Of a stretch of DNA of 64,000 bases, positions 1-23,325 are shown piece after piece. The translations under genes and the position numbers were made by a program. The stretch covers positions 24,568,505 through 24,632,504 of the forward strand of contig NC_056535.1 of NCBI RefSeq assembly GCF_910596095.1, in the 5' to 3' direction. Under the pieces are notes generated by a model. That model ran no database searches and was not told the origin of the DNA. It saw only the letters and a program-made list of their open reading frames with translations. How positions within the stretch are numbered: the first letter of the stretch is position 1; every line of letters starts with the position of its first letter. The stretch is from Thunnus maccoyii. Lineage: Eukaryota > Chordata > Actinopteri > Scombriformes > Scombridae.

Positions 1-2202
1 TATTATGTATCAAGTGAAAATATGTAGCAAAATTTGAGGTTACATCATTTTGCATTTTACTGGGAACTTCAGGGAACTTTTTCAAATTATTATTCTGAAT
101 TTTTAGCATTCAATAAAACATACACTGCAATTATACCAAGTAATTTACACCATGTTGCTAGTAAACATAATCCACAGCTTAATGTTTGGACAGTTAAAGT
201 TATTACTGTGTATAAATACAAATCCATGTTACTAACAGGCCTGTTAAACAAACATTTCAAATCCACAGTGACAAAGAGTAAAAAAAAAAAAAAAAATCCA
301 AGAAAGGTTGAGAACTGACTTACGGAAAACTGCTGTAAATTACCTAGTCACTCCTAGTTTTTAACCAATAGAAAAATATATTTTATATTTAACTCCTCTT
401 CAATAAATTTGGGTGATGGCAGGTTTTAAGTTTTGGATTTCTAAGTGTAGGTACCTCTTTTAGTTTTCATTTGGATTACTGACTGCTCCTTATAACGAGT
501 GAAATACAGGACAACTGACTAGCGACAACCAATGTGTAATAATTTAAGGTAAGTAAATAATTATTTTTGGTGACTTTGTTCTTATTAAGTCAAATGGTTT
601 ACAAAAAATATACTTTGGTACTGATTCCACAGTCATTTAAAGTGATACTCCACCTGATACTAAAAACAAAACTAGTTTGATGTTAGCAGAGCTTATATGA
701 ATTACACTATAACTGTACAAATCTGAATACCTAACACCCTATAAAACTAGGGCCACTTGCTATTACTTCACTTCAAATCTGAATTCTCAACTTATGCCTG
801 CAACTAAAAGGGGTCCTCTGCCTGGGTAAATTATATGAAGATATTTAACACATGTTTCTACTTTGTAAGTATTTACATAAACTGCATTAGTCACTTAACA
901 CATTTAACAGTTAAGATTCAGCATCTTAATTATCTAGGATAATACTTAATTCTGGACATCTACCAGAGAATTTGCTACCATTCAGTGGGAATAGGTAATT
1001 ATTATACTTTTTTTTTTCTATGATGCAATATATTCTAATGCTCCCACTTCATCAGTAACAGCTCTTACTCATCAAGAAAATCCTTCACACATTAAGTCTC
1101 CCTCTCTGATAAAGGACGTGACCATCCACAGTCAAATATGCTTATATTACATACAGCACGAAGCATTTTGGGAAGTCAAGGTTTGTCAAATGAAATCACA
1201 ACCAAACCAGTTTCACCAAATACACTTGCTAATATGCAAATGTCCTCCACTTCATATTGAAGAATTAAATCAATAGTAAATGGTGAAACTTACCAAATTC
1301 TTAGAAAATGATCAAACAAACTATTGTTTGGTTCTATTATTGGCAAAAATGTTTTCTACAAAACTATTGCACATAAAAATACAACTTCTCTCAAGAACAA
1401 TCACAACTGTCTTACTGCTCACATGTGCAAACTAGTTAAAAGTTTGAACTCAAAGTTAGGAAATCAACCTGTCAAAATAAGAGAAATTATTATTACAATT
1501 AGCATGATTACACTTATCAAAGTTATTAAAGAAACTGAATATGTGCTACAGGATTCTAGTCAGTCCAGTCAGTCAGCTGTTGGAAAAAAAAAAAAAAAAA
1601 AAAAAAAACATCCATTCATTCGTCCTTTCAAGAAAAAAAAAAAATTGGGTCTGAGAAACCTAAAACCATGTATGTGCCTTTTATCATTTCTTTGAGATAT
1701 GAACCTTTTTTTTTAATACAAGTCAAAATGCACAAACATGGTTCTTTGCTTTGAAATTGTTATTCTAGTGCATAGGCCTGACATGGAGGCTCTTGAGAAG
1801 AGATGCACAGATTCACATGAATACGTGTAGAAACTGCACTTGCGTAATGTACAGCGAGTGCAGACATGACATGGTGAGAAAGGCGTCTCTTCTGCCTTCA
1901 TCGTCTCATAGTGGGCTGAGCCGGGTGAGATCAGCTGGATTAGGGCGGAACTGATCATATACGTGAGAAGTGACATAGGGTGAGGAGGATTCACAGGTCT
2001 CTTGCGGGGGGAGAAATTAATTTATGACAACACAGCTCGGGAACAGCTGTTATCGCATATGATAATGTGACAGAAAATAAAAATGTGTACGTCTATCTAC
2101 CAGTTCATAAGCAGCTCCTGGCTGCAAAGAGAATCTGTCGAAAAGCACTCTTGTCAGAAATGGATATGGTTCCTCCCTCCCATCCTGTCGCTCCTGCTCT
2201 TG
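1..2202 (-). other. itch 3' UTR and downstream DNA
   Basis: This is A/T-rich DNA downstream (on the minus strand) of the itch stop codon. The first part must be the itch 3' UTR, but I could not choose a poly(A) site. It holds several short A-runs, for example near 1585-1607. No coding exon, RNA gene or transposon end is recognised here. Short open frames in this stretch run through A-runs and look like chance. Confidence 0.5.
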
Positions 2203-13522
<11,320 letters not shown>

Positions 13523-13651
13523 GGTTCATCCATAACACTGCAGCCTTGTATGGCTACACCGAAAGGACGGGCAACACCTGCAACCAATGACAACAGATGT
13601 AAACATAGGACTACTCCATGTAGGTAACCCACTTAAAGAGTGATTAGGCTA

Positions 13652-13983
13652 GGGCTGAACAATTGATCACATTTTTTATCGAAATCACAATATGGCCTAC
13701 TACAATTTTCACATCCCAGGAGGCACAATATTTGGGTGGCGAAATGTGTGTAAAAATACTAATTTAAATTAAATATTGTCATGCTGCAGAGATGTCCTGG
13801 CCTACACGTCATATTCTACAGACTTGAGAAAACATCTTTGTTCACACCATAATCATTTTAATAATTTTTTTTCAATGAAAATGAGAATGATGTAAAAATT
13901 ACCATTCCCTTTAATATCGCAAATCATATAGTAATCAGTCGAATTACTTGCAATTGGATATTTTTTTAAAAATCGTTCAACCC
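13652..13983. mobile_element. MITE with GGGCTGAAC-type inverted ends
   Basis: The left end GGGCTGAACAATTG pairs with the complement of the right end, GGGTTGAACGATTT. TA dinucleotides flank both ends (13650-13651, 13984-13985). The body, with repeated AATATCG/AATCAC motifs, resembles fish elements built on ATCG-rich inverted ends. No coding capacity. It lies in the first itch intron. Confidence 0.65.
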
Positions 13984-14443
13984 TATATTAGTATATTAGG
14001 TTTCTACAGTGAGTGGAAAATAGGCCTAAACCCTGTCTTTAAATACATTTAAAACAATTTCTAACTATTCAACAGTGTATATGGCTATGCATGACAATAT
14101 GATATCTGAGTACAACGACAGAGTAAAAGCCAAATATTTCACATGACATTGAGTATACATTTAAAAATTGAGTATACATTTTAACATCATTATTTCTAAT
14201 GAATATCCGGCTCGTGTTATTCAGTACCGTTGGTGATTTTGCCATCACTATAACTTACTGCCAAGTCTGTCATACCAAAAACAATGTGAAATTGACATCA
14301 TTAGTGTTCTCAAGTATATAAACTGCATTCAAATTAACGTTATTGATTTGGTTTAAACTTAACTATTTCAAGAAACTAACGAGTCCCTTCTATAATGGTA
14401 AATCCCAACGTTAACTCGGCTAAATTAGTCTCACTAAACCTAC

Positions 14444-14720
14444 CTGCGTTGCCATGCTAATCTTTCACCGTCCTGTGACGGAGCAGGAAGATGATTTAAA
14501 TGGTGGACTAGGGGGAACATTAATATAACAGGAATATGCTGAGAGCATCAGACCGTAACTTATGTAACATAACATGAAGTTGTAAAAGAGGAAACGTCTT
14601 CCCTGAAGGAAGCACAGCTGTAACTTAGCCGTTAATAGCTTTCACGTTAACTGACAGGTTAGCAGGAAGGTTAGCCATCGGGAGTTGTTGTCGAGACTTA
14701 ACTAAAATATTTAGTATATT
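14444..14720 (-). promoter_or_regulatory. itch: candidate 5' non-coding exon and leader of itch
   Basis: The minus strand has a good donor at 14443/14444 (GCAACGCAG then GTAGGT), preceded by an ATG at 14455. Joined to either plausible acceptor upstream of the real start at 13522, this ATG runs into a stop after 7 or 11 codons. It would thus be a short upstream reading frame, not an N-terminal extension. The transcription start is not defined; no TATA box is evident. Confidence 0.35.
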
Positions 14721-15215
14721 TACCGTCTCGGGAGTGACATTGTTAAGATGGCCTATTAGCTTTGATGTAAATATTTTGTGAATTACTACAACACACGTAG
14801 AAGTTCAACAACCTGGACCAACTTTGCTCGCCGACGTCCTAAGCACCAAAGCTGTTAGCTAACCATGCATCAACTAACATTAGAAATGCTAACACCAGCC
14901 GGCTCCCTGAGCAGCTTCGATCGTTCATTCGAGGAAATCTGACACCTCTGGTTCAGTAAAACACTTAATGGCCATACCTGACGGAGGCAGACGGTAAACG
15001 GTCACACACACTTTCGTTTCAGCTAACGCTGTGCCTAGATTGTTGACAGCTTGGTGCCTGCCATCAGCACAGACCTGTTTTCCGCTGGCTAGCCAGAACA
15101 GGACCGGCTTTTCCGGTACGGATTTTTCACTATAAAACAGTATCTGCAAAGTATTGTTTTTGTCTTTCCTTTTTTATTTAAATCCCAGAAAATCCCCCAG
15201 GAATATAGTCCTTTA

Positions 15216-15477
15216 CAGCAGTGGTTCAGGGAGCCGCAGGGGTCCTTAATGAGGGGGAGGGGGGGTGTCCCCAGCAAAAAGGGGAATAATGTATTTTCAA
15301 TTTAATTCCATCCATAAGTAACACAATGACAGAATGTATGACTATTTTGGTCATGGGTTTCATACACTTTCTGTAATAAAACATCTAGAGGCAAAAATCT
15401 TATCAGATGGGAGTCTGTGGTCTAATTTGTGTTAGTTTAGGGATCCTTGACATGAAAAATTTTGAGAACCACTGCTG
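15216..15477. mobile_element. small MITE with CAGCAGTGGTTC inverted ends
   Basis: Perfect 12-bp inverted ends (CAGCAGTGGTTC and its complement) flanked by TA on both sides (15214-15215 and 15478-15479). 262 bp, no coding capacity. It lies between itch and bloc1s1. Confidence 0.7.
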
Positions 15478-15479
15478 TA

Positions 15480-16529
15480 TTTAGGTTGTGCAGGACAGTG
15501 AATTGACAAAACATTTTTGTAAGGAATTAAATTCATTAAATTTAATTCATTAGTTTAACTTAATTTATTTGCCAGTTTTAGGCTGCATATATATATGTTA
15601 CTATAGACTGCATAGTTTACACAGATAAAGCTGTTCATAACAGCCAATAAAATAATAATGACAGGCCCACAAAATGATGATTAAATAAGTTATGACCCTC
15701 AAGTTCTGAAAAAGGTGAGAAGTTTAAGGAAATGTTATTGCTGCCATAGTGAATCAAATGAATGCTCAAAAATCTCATTCTTACCTTAAATGTCCTCTTT
15801 CTACTCTTGCCTATGAGTTACTGTTTTATTGTGTTGTGTTGTTCTGCATGTTTTTGCATTTAATATGCATTCTGCCATTTTCATCCACCTTGTTATTTAC
15901 TCAGTGTATATTTACAAATGACATGCCTTTAAAGTTAATCAAACTACCATTTGTTTTTTTTCTTATTATTATTGTTTGTAGTTGTCAATGAATTAATGAA
16001 TATTTTATTCAAGTATCATACAGCCAAATATGCCCAGAACACATGGGCTCAATTTACATATATAAACATGCACTGTAATCTACACGCATCTGTCATGTTG
16101 AGCGAACTGGGATGTCAAGCAGACATTTTCTGAAAAACTTAATCAAAAGATCATGATAAATGGACGGTAGAATATAAAATGCATTTATTCTAAACCTCAT
16201 CCAAATAGCATGGTTGACACTCTCTATCCTCCTTTGGGACTGAATGAAAGCGACATGTTCAGTTTCCACAAACAAAGGCTTCCAGAAGGATTCCAGATTT
16301 TATCTGAGTACAAATGGACCTCTGTGCTCAGGATGGTAAATGTGCTTAAAACCTGTTCTCAATTTTTCTGACCATTTTTCTTTATCATTATCATTTAACA
16401 AAGACTTAAAATAACAGTGGCAGCAGTAGTATATTTATATCTTTAACATGACTATCATCATTAGTGGTCGTACTGGTCTTAGTAGTACCAGCTGTAGTAG
16501 CTGTTGTTGTACCGTAGTAGTATTTGTAA
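15480..16529. other. intergenic, nothing recognised
   Basis: A/T-rich intergenic DNA between itch and bloc1s1. The far end (about 16430-16535) is an imperfect TAG/GTA-rich simple stretch. No gene, RNA or transposon end is seen in the rest. Confidence 0.6.
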
Positions 16530-16537
16530 GTAGTAGT

Positions 16538-17437
16538 CAGTGGTGGAAGAAGTATTCAGATCCAAGTAAAGGTACCAATACAGCAATCTAAAAATACTCC
16601 ATTACAAGTAAAAGTCCTGCATGAAAAATACTACTTGAGTAAAAGTACATAAGTATTAGCAGCAAAATGTACTTAAAGTATTAAAGTTTAAAGATCTCAT
16701 TTTGTCCCTCTGACTGATATATTATTATATATGACATCATTAGATTATTAATACTGAAGCATCAGTGTATAAGCAGCATGTTACTGTTGTGGCTGCTGGA
16801 GGTGGAGCTAGTTTGAACCACTAACTACTATACACACTTAGCTAGTTTAGTCCAGAGTTTCCCAAACTAGGGGTCGGGCCCCTCCAAAAGGTCACCAGAT
16901 AAATCTGAGGGGTCGTGAGATGATTAATGGGAGAAGAAAGAAGAAAAAACAAAGTTCTGACACAAATCTGTGTTCAGTTTTTGCAATTTTTCTCTAATCA
17001 TTGATTTTTGGTGAAATATTGGATCATTTGAACATTTATTGAAATGAAACCATGTGAGAAGTTTAGAGGGAAAAATCACTATTTGATGGAGCTGTTAACA
17101 ACTCACAAACATCTGAAATGTGACCCCAACTACACACTGCTTTTTGTAAAACATCAAAAGCCAGAAAGGCTGGAAACCACTGGTTTAATCTTTAACAGTG
17201 TGTTGTATTTTAAAAGCTTGTTATGTTATCCAATGTGTAAAATATTAAAAAGTAACTAGTAACTAAAGCTGTCAAATAAACGTAGTGGAGTAAAAAGCAC
17301 AATATTTCCCTCTGAAATGTAGTGGAGTGGAAGTATAAATTGGCATAAAATGGAAATATTCAAGTAAAGTGCAAGTACCTCAAAATTGTGCTCAAGTACA
17401 GTACTTGAGTAAATGTACTTAGTTACTTTCACCACTG
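16538..17437. mobile_element. hAT-type non-autonomous transposon (outer element)
   Basis: The element starts CAGTGGTGGAAGAAG and ends TACTTTCACCACTG, an inverted-end pair seen in a very common fish repeat. It is flanked by a near-perfect 8-bp duplication, GTAGTAGT (16530-16537) and CTAGTAGT (17438-17445). The interior carries the typical AAGTA-rich arms. It has been interrupted by a second element at 16853-17182. Confidence 0.85.
16853..17182. mobile_element. hAT-type MITE nested inside another
   Basis: Starts CAGAGTTTCCC and ends GGAAACCACTG. The 8-bp flanks are GTTTAGTC (16845-16852) and GTTTAATC (17183-17190), one mismatch. It therefore inserted into the older outer element. No transposase frame. 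Confidence 0.85.
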
Positions 17438-17494
17438 CTAGTAGTTGTAACTACTTTTTATTATTCGCACTTTTATTTTGAAGGCTAAACCGGT

Positions 17495-17518
17495 ATGACG
17501 TAACTGAGCTTGACGTCA
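17495..17518. promoter_or_regulatory. CRE/ATF-type sites upstream of bloc1s1
   Basis: A perfect palindromic CRE, TGACGTCA, at 17511-17518 and a half-related ATGACGTAA at 17495-17503, about 360 bp before the bloc1s1 start codon. CREB/ATF binding is inferred from the motif only. Confidence 0.6.
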
Positions 17519-17870
17519 CAATAAAAACACATTTTCATAATTAAATGATGTAATCAAGAGCGCTTACATGCATTTAAAATGTATATTGTCAGTATAATTA
17601 TCGTGCAGTACACTAGCTGTTCTGATTCCTACAAAGTTGGTGGTGTTATTCAATAAAAAACAATCATAATAACATTATAACTAATGATAAATGGCAGCAT
17701 CCGTCATCACGGGCACGCCCACTTTTGTAGTCCACGAACTTGGTCTCGTGACAGCTGCTGTTGCTAATCAGCTGGTAGCATCTACAACGTTCCTGCCTGC
17801 TAATATTGGCCAGCGAGCTTAAATGAAAAAAAAACATTCGCGAAATATCATCAGCGAGCAGTGAAGGAAG

Positions 17871-20800
17871 ATGTTGTCTCGTTTACTGAAGGAGCACCAG
17901 GCGAAGCAAAGCGAGCGGAAGGACCTGCAGGGTGAGAAGAGGGAGCTGACTGCCTGCTGGCTGGTTAGCTATCGTGCTAACTGATGCTAAAAACAAAGCC
18001 GAAGCCGAGTATTTTTGGAGATTTTGAATGTATTAAGCGAGTTTTGATAATACAACCACAGTTAGGTGAGGAGCTCCTCGTAACGTAAGTCCACCGGAGT
18101 TTTAATTATTTGTTTGTCTGTGTTGATTTATTGCCCAGAGAGACGCAGGCGAGAAGCTATTGCCGCAGCCACCTGTCTGACAGAAGCCCTGGTGGACCAC
18201 CTCAATGTTGGGTATGAAAGTCATGCTCCTTAACTTGCTTTTTTATGGTAGTTGAGGGTTTGGACATGGGATGTGTTGATCCCCTGGCATCCACATTATG
18301 TAGAGAGATACAGTGTGCATGTGCCAGAAAAAATACTCCACTAATCCATTCGTCCGGCCTCTTTGCCACCAACCCCACAAACACACAGCACCCAAACCAA
18401 CACACTTAACAGTTATATTGAACGACAGCTGTGAGTTATCTGCGATAACTTATTCAGGATATTCAGCTCTCATTAGGGATTCATCTGCCTACTCATGTAG
18501 TATTAATAATAATAACAATGCATTTAATTTGTACTGCACTTTTAATTCACAGTGAATTTCACAGTGCTACAATATTAAAGACATAAAAGAGTCTAGGGTC
18601 TGTGCTGCCCTCAGATGGTCAGGAAGGCTGTGGTGCAGCAGAGCAGAAGGCTTGATGGTGCGGAGCTTGGTACTGTACGAGCTGCTGACAGATCTGAGGG
18701 TGCAGGGCGGGTTGAGGTTTGTGGTGTGATCAGTTCCTGTAGGTAGGGAAGTGTATGTCCATCTGTAACAACCACAGTCTGGAGATCATACCAGCAAACA
18801 TGAGGGGAGCTCAAACTGCAGTGTCTAATAGGTATCAGAAAAGTTGTGAAAAGGAGGATTACAACTTACAAGAGCCCAAGGTGATGTCTTCAAAATGCTT
18901 GTTTTGTCTAACAGTCCTAAATGCAAGTTTTTACAATTACAGCGTATAACACAGAGAAAAGCAGCAAAAGCTCTCTTTTGAAAAGCTGGGATGTGTGAGA
19001 ATGTTTAAAATCAATTAGTCGATTGTCAACAACTTTGTTTATTATTTTTCTAATTTTTTGGGTAATCAGAAAAAGAATTGTAATTAGAGCAACACAATGT
19101 TGCTCCTTCAGGTCACACTAGGTGGGTATGGTTGAACTATATTTTTACTCTCTAATTTTTCACTTAGATAAAACAAAGTGAATCCAGAGGAATTGTGTTC
19201 TGTTTGACATTAAAAACTAAATTTCAGACTCCTAAAATAAAAATGGGGTAATACATGGACTGTATAGATACCGATACAGATACCATGGCTCCCTGGTTTC
19301 CTAACAGATTTCAGTTAAGCTGTCTTGTATTATTTGGTCCACTGCCAACCCTCATTCTGAGCCAGTAAAGTCCAAACAATCCATTTCTGGCAGGGCAGCA
19401 TTTGCCCAGTGTGTGACACAACTGCAAATAGTACATTAAGATTGTTAACATTGTGAAAGTCGTGATGAAACCCAGACAATCAGCTTAAAGTACAAGAGTG
19501 GGATGCAAAGACCATTGTTGAGCTGCTCCTTTATGAAAAAGATTATGACGAAAATCCCTCAATAACTTGAGAGACAAGACTTAGTCTAGTTTGAATATTA
19601 ATGTATATTTTCATTATAAATGAAAACAGTCATGAGTTAGACTTAAGATTATCAAATCAAAGTCACTCTCACATGCCACACATCATGTCATTTTAATATA
19701 TTACCAATACTGTACCACCTCTCATTGTTGTTTCCTGTTTTACTCTAGGGTTGCCCAAGCATACATAAACCAACGTAAGCTCGACCATGAGGTCAAAACT
19801 CTCCAAGTGCAGGCGAGCCAGTTCTCCAAACAAACTGCTCAGTGGATCAGTATGGTGGAGGGGTTCAATCAGGCCCTAAAGGTAGGATACACTGTATTAA
19901 CAAGTGAGGTCTTGAAGTAATAATTATGTATATAATCCATAAACAAGGTATTTCTGTCATGTAGTCCACTTATATACAGTATGAACGTTGTATTTTAACC
20001 TTTTTACATATTATAAGCCTGTAAATTCAGCTGCCAGATCATTGCTTGAGGTGCCTTTGCTTTTATGATAAATAGTTTGTTTTGATATCAGAAATATTCC
20101 TTAATACATATTTAAGCTATATCTCCTGTCTTATCCCACTGTTCAATGTGTTCAAATGAAAGCAATAGCACAGTCTTCTTGCAAACAGTGAGCGTGACAG
20201 TGACTCATCTCAGTCAAAACTCACAATTGCCTCACCAGGTTTACTAAAAGCAGATTAGTTCACTCAAGGGCACTGACACTAGGTCCTTATATCTGAGCGG
20301 ATTTAACAGGCAGTGAAAGCAATTTATCAATGAGGTTCCACTCCCTCCACAGTTATCCGGCTTACATCATCTTCTTGGGATGAAACAGTGCCTGGAAATG
20401 TTTAAAGCTTGTTTGTTGCTACTACTTATGATAGGTTAGATCAGGGCTCAATCAGGACCCAGCCCATACCTCGTGTTATAAACACAATATGTTAAGAAGT
20501 GTAACGTTTTCTATTTTGAAACAAATTTTCTATTGATCAATAAATAATAAGTGACGTTGAATATACAGTGTACCTGGAGATTATTCACAGCGATCCTGTC
20601 CTCAGATGAATGTGGATGTAATGTGGCTTATTCCCCTATCATTGACATTGTTGTCATGGCAACGTTAACTGCTGGAGAGAGTGTTGTGTGTTGTTGTTGC
20701 CGAGTTCACACATTAACGTTACACCGGAGAATTTGCTAACAGCTCCTAAATCGCAGATACAGAACATGTCTCGTTTTCTCTAGTACATAATTTCTACAAC

Positions 20801-21114
20801 TAGTGTAAATGTAGCAGTCAGACTGGCCACTGGGAGCACTGGGAGAAATCCCAGTGGGCCAGTCGCTCTGCGGGCCATTTGAGCAGCCCATTATACAAAA
20901 ACAAGAGCAAGAGAAATGCATCGTCAATTCTTATTCAGATTTTTTTTTTTTTAGCAATGGAAAAATTGGAATGAATGTTTGACAGTTGTCCCTCTTTGAA
21001 CAGGAAATTGGGGATGTGGAGAACTGGGCCCGCAGTATTGAGATGGACATGAGGACTATCGCCACAGCTCTGGAGTATGTACACAAGGGTCAACTTCAGT
21101 CTGCTTCCTCATAA
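17871..21114 (+). CDS. bloc1s1: BLOC-1 complex subunit 1 (GCN5L1)
   Basis: BLOC1S1 is a small helical subunit shared by the BLOC-1 and BORC complexes. These act in the making of lysosome-related organelles and in lysosome positioning. The protein is also linked to mitochondrial protein acetylation. Exons: 17871-17931, 18139-18211, 19749-19881, 21004-21114; phases join to 125 residues, the same length as the short human form. It starts MLSRLLKEHQAKQSERKDLQ and ends TALEYVHKGQLQSASS; it is nearly identical to human along its whole length, including NWARSIEMDMRTIATALEY. The chain looks like continuous amphipathic helix and coiled coil, with no signal or membrane segment. A CRE lies upstream. A poly(A) signal lies 0.6 kb after the stop. 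rdh5 follows in the same direction, as in human, where read-through transcripts of the pair are known. Confidence 0.97.
18503..18590. repeat. interspersed repeat fragment
   Basis: An ATA-rich start followed by a block reading like the fish motif 'ATTTAATTTGTACTGCACTTTT ... CACAGTGCTACA', typical of dispersed repeats with small-hairpin ends. It lies in bloc1s1 intron 2. The following 18600-18800 looks non-random but I do not recognise it. Confidence 0.35.
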
Positions 21115-21705
21115 ACTTCATGCAAGAAGTTCCCGGCTGAAACTAAATACACTGGAATTTAACAGAATGTAACAAGAATCTGGTCCTGTTGACCTGAAAG
21201 ATGCAAAACCTCAGTATCAAGAATGACTTTGCATGTCTGCACACCCCTCTGAGCGAGCTAATGCAGATGGTGACGTTGTTCAGAGAAATACAGAAAGTCT
21301 GTTGCATTTGACAATTAAGATTCTTGTTTGTCGTTAGCTTTTGTATTAAATGAAATGAAATAGGTCTAACATCTGTCTGGTAGTGAGGATGTCTTCATAA
21401 TAACAGAAAATTTTGAGGTGATAAGTTTCTGAATACTTAAAAATTAAGGAAAGCAGAGTAAGTATGCATTTGTAAAGGTGTTGATTGCTTGCAATAGGTT
21501 TAAAGCGGATACAGACAAATTTTCACACATCTCCTTGTCTGTAGTTTCCCCTAAAAGCATTTTTTGGAAGGCTTCTTTTCAGCACCTGATATCTGAATTA
21601 TGTATATCAATGTCTAGGTATTATATGTCTATGTACAATATGAACTGTACTGTTTTCATCAGATAACTTAACTTGAGGTTTATCATTTGATGATTGAACA
21701 TTTTT

Positions 21706-21711
21706 AATAAA
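21706..21711 (+). terminator. bloc1s1: bloc1s1 poly(A) signal
   Basis: AATAAA, 592 nt after the bloc1s1 stop codon. It gives a 3' UTR of about 0.6 kb. Confidence 0.75.
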
Positions 21712-22241
21712 GTTTAAAAAAAATGCACTGGTCTTTGTTTTTGTGAACAAGGCTAAATGAAGTTAATCACATAGTGAAGTGTATGTGAACATGTAATTAC
21801 CATCATAATCTCAAAAGAATTTAAAGGGACAACAAAAATGTACAGTACATGAACAAAGTTATTTGTGAAAGGCAAGCCTAAGCAGGCAACTTTTAAAGGG
21901 ATCCTCTTGCCGTAATGTTCATAGCTGCAGTAGGTGTCAGTCACCAATTATGCATAGTGGAAAAGCTGAGAGTTCAGGCTGTAAGAGGTATACCTGAACA
22001 GACTTTAACAAAGGTTTGATACTAAAGAAACTATTTTAGTTATAAATGACGTCTGGGACGAGGATACGTTTCTGAATGTAATTATGGCTGTTGTGTGTAA
22101 GTTTAAGTGTAAGGCAGAATAATGTTGGGCATTTAAGGTCTTAAAATTGGATTTTGCAACAAAACTACTGGTAAACTGCTAAATACTATAACTGGATAAA
22201 TATTTGCCTGGCCAGACTGATCGGACAATTCAGGGAATGTG

Positions 22242-22297
22242 TGACGTGAAGGAAAGTTACGTCACGATACACGTGGCTGTTGAGATCAGTCACGTAA
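22242..22297. promoter_or_regulatory. cluster of ACGT-core sites between bloc1s1 and rdh5
   Basis: Four ACGT cores within 56 bp: TGACGTGA (22242-22249), TTACGTCA (22257-22264), CACGTG (22270-22275) and TCACGTAA (22290-22297). They look like CRE/ATF and E-box (USF/MiT-type) sites. They stand out in CpG-poor intergenic DNA. The factor and target gene are inferred; it lies about 1 kb before the likely first exon of rdh5. Confidence 0.45.
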
Positions 22298-23199
22298 TTG
22301 CGTGTGTGTTCAGTACACACTATTAGAATAGAAAACCAGTGTCAAGAACCAGTTGGTAAAAGACTTGATCCTTCAGTTTGCACATCACATGGCATAGAAG
22401 TATGCCTGTATTTCTAAAAAAAAAAAAACTTTTGCTGCACACTCAGAGTCTCTGTGTAGAAATATATCTTTATCTAAAACAACAGTTTGACAGAAATGTA
22501 CTTGGGGCAAGTTTAAAGCAACAATTAAGAGTATATAGTAGTAGTAATAGTAGAGATATTGCTCAACAAGTCACCTTAATACAAAATACTTTTCCTTGGT
22601 GCACCAGGGTTTTGTTGAAATAATAAATTGATGGGCCACTTTCCCAGATTTTCAGTACAACGGCCACTTCTTATTTACATTCTACATCTCTGCAGTATAA
22701 GCTGATTAATCTCAAAACATGCATCACAAATATAGACAGCCATACTGTGAAGTATACAGTATAGCATATATTGTTAGCACTCTTTAAGCTTTAAAAATGA
22801 TATAACAGGTCAGCAAACTGAATGAGCCATTGAGATTATACGTGTTTAAAGGCACGCAGGGCTTTAATACGAGGGATTATTATAAGTTTGTTCTTATAAT
22901 AAGCATTTAAATCTTAAATCATGAAGTACTTGTACTTGTATAACTTGAGAACTTTCAGGTTCTCAAAATTTAAAGGCAAGATCTCTTGAAAGAACCTGAT
23001 GTAATTTGAAAGTAATGCACTGTGAGAACTGTGAGGCAAACTCTATCTAAAAAACTTTGATATACAAGTGCACATATTGTACAGAAAATTCTCTGTGTTC
23101 TATAATTCCCACCACTTTTTTTTTCTTCAACACACACATGCACAAACCAAATGGTTACGGATTGGGGATTACCAATTGCGAACTTGTCTTAAGGGATAA

Positions 23200-23325
23200 A
23201 CCACAGGGATAAAGCCTCTCTCCGACCGGCCTCCCTGAGTTAAGACAGAGGAATAACCAGAAAGAGAAAGGGAAGAAAACGGATAACTTGTGGAGATCCA
23301 TCACCTCTCAAAAAGAGGAAAAGGT
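23200..23325 (+). promoter_or_regulatory. rdh5: possible non-coding first exon of rdh5
   Basis: The rdh5 start-codon exon opens with an acceptor (TTTTTTCAG at 24247), so an upstream exon must exist. A good candidate ends at AGGAAAAG followed by GTAGGA near 23323, in a stretch richer in G+C than its surroundings. The exact start is not determined. Confidence 0.35.

Noticed and set aside
14925-15149. Minus-strand open frame upstream of itch that could be an N-terminal exon
   Set aside because: No similarity to ITCH N-termini, and the real start at 13522 has an in-frame stop just before it.
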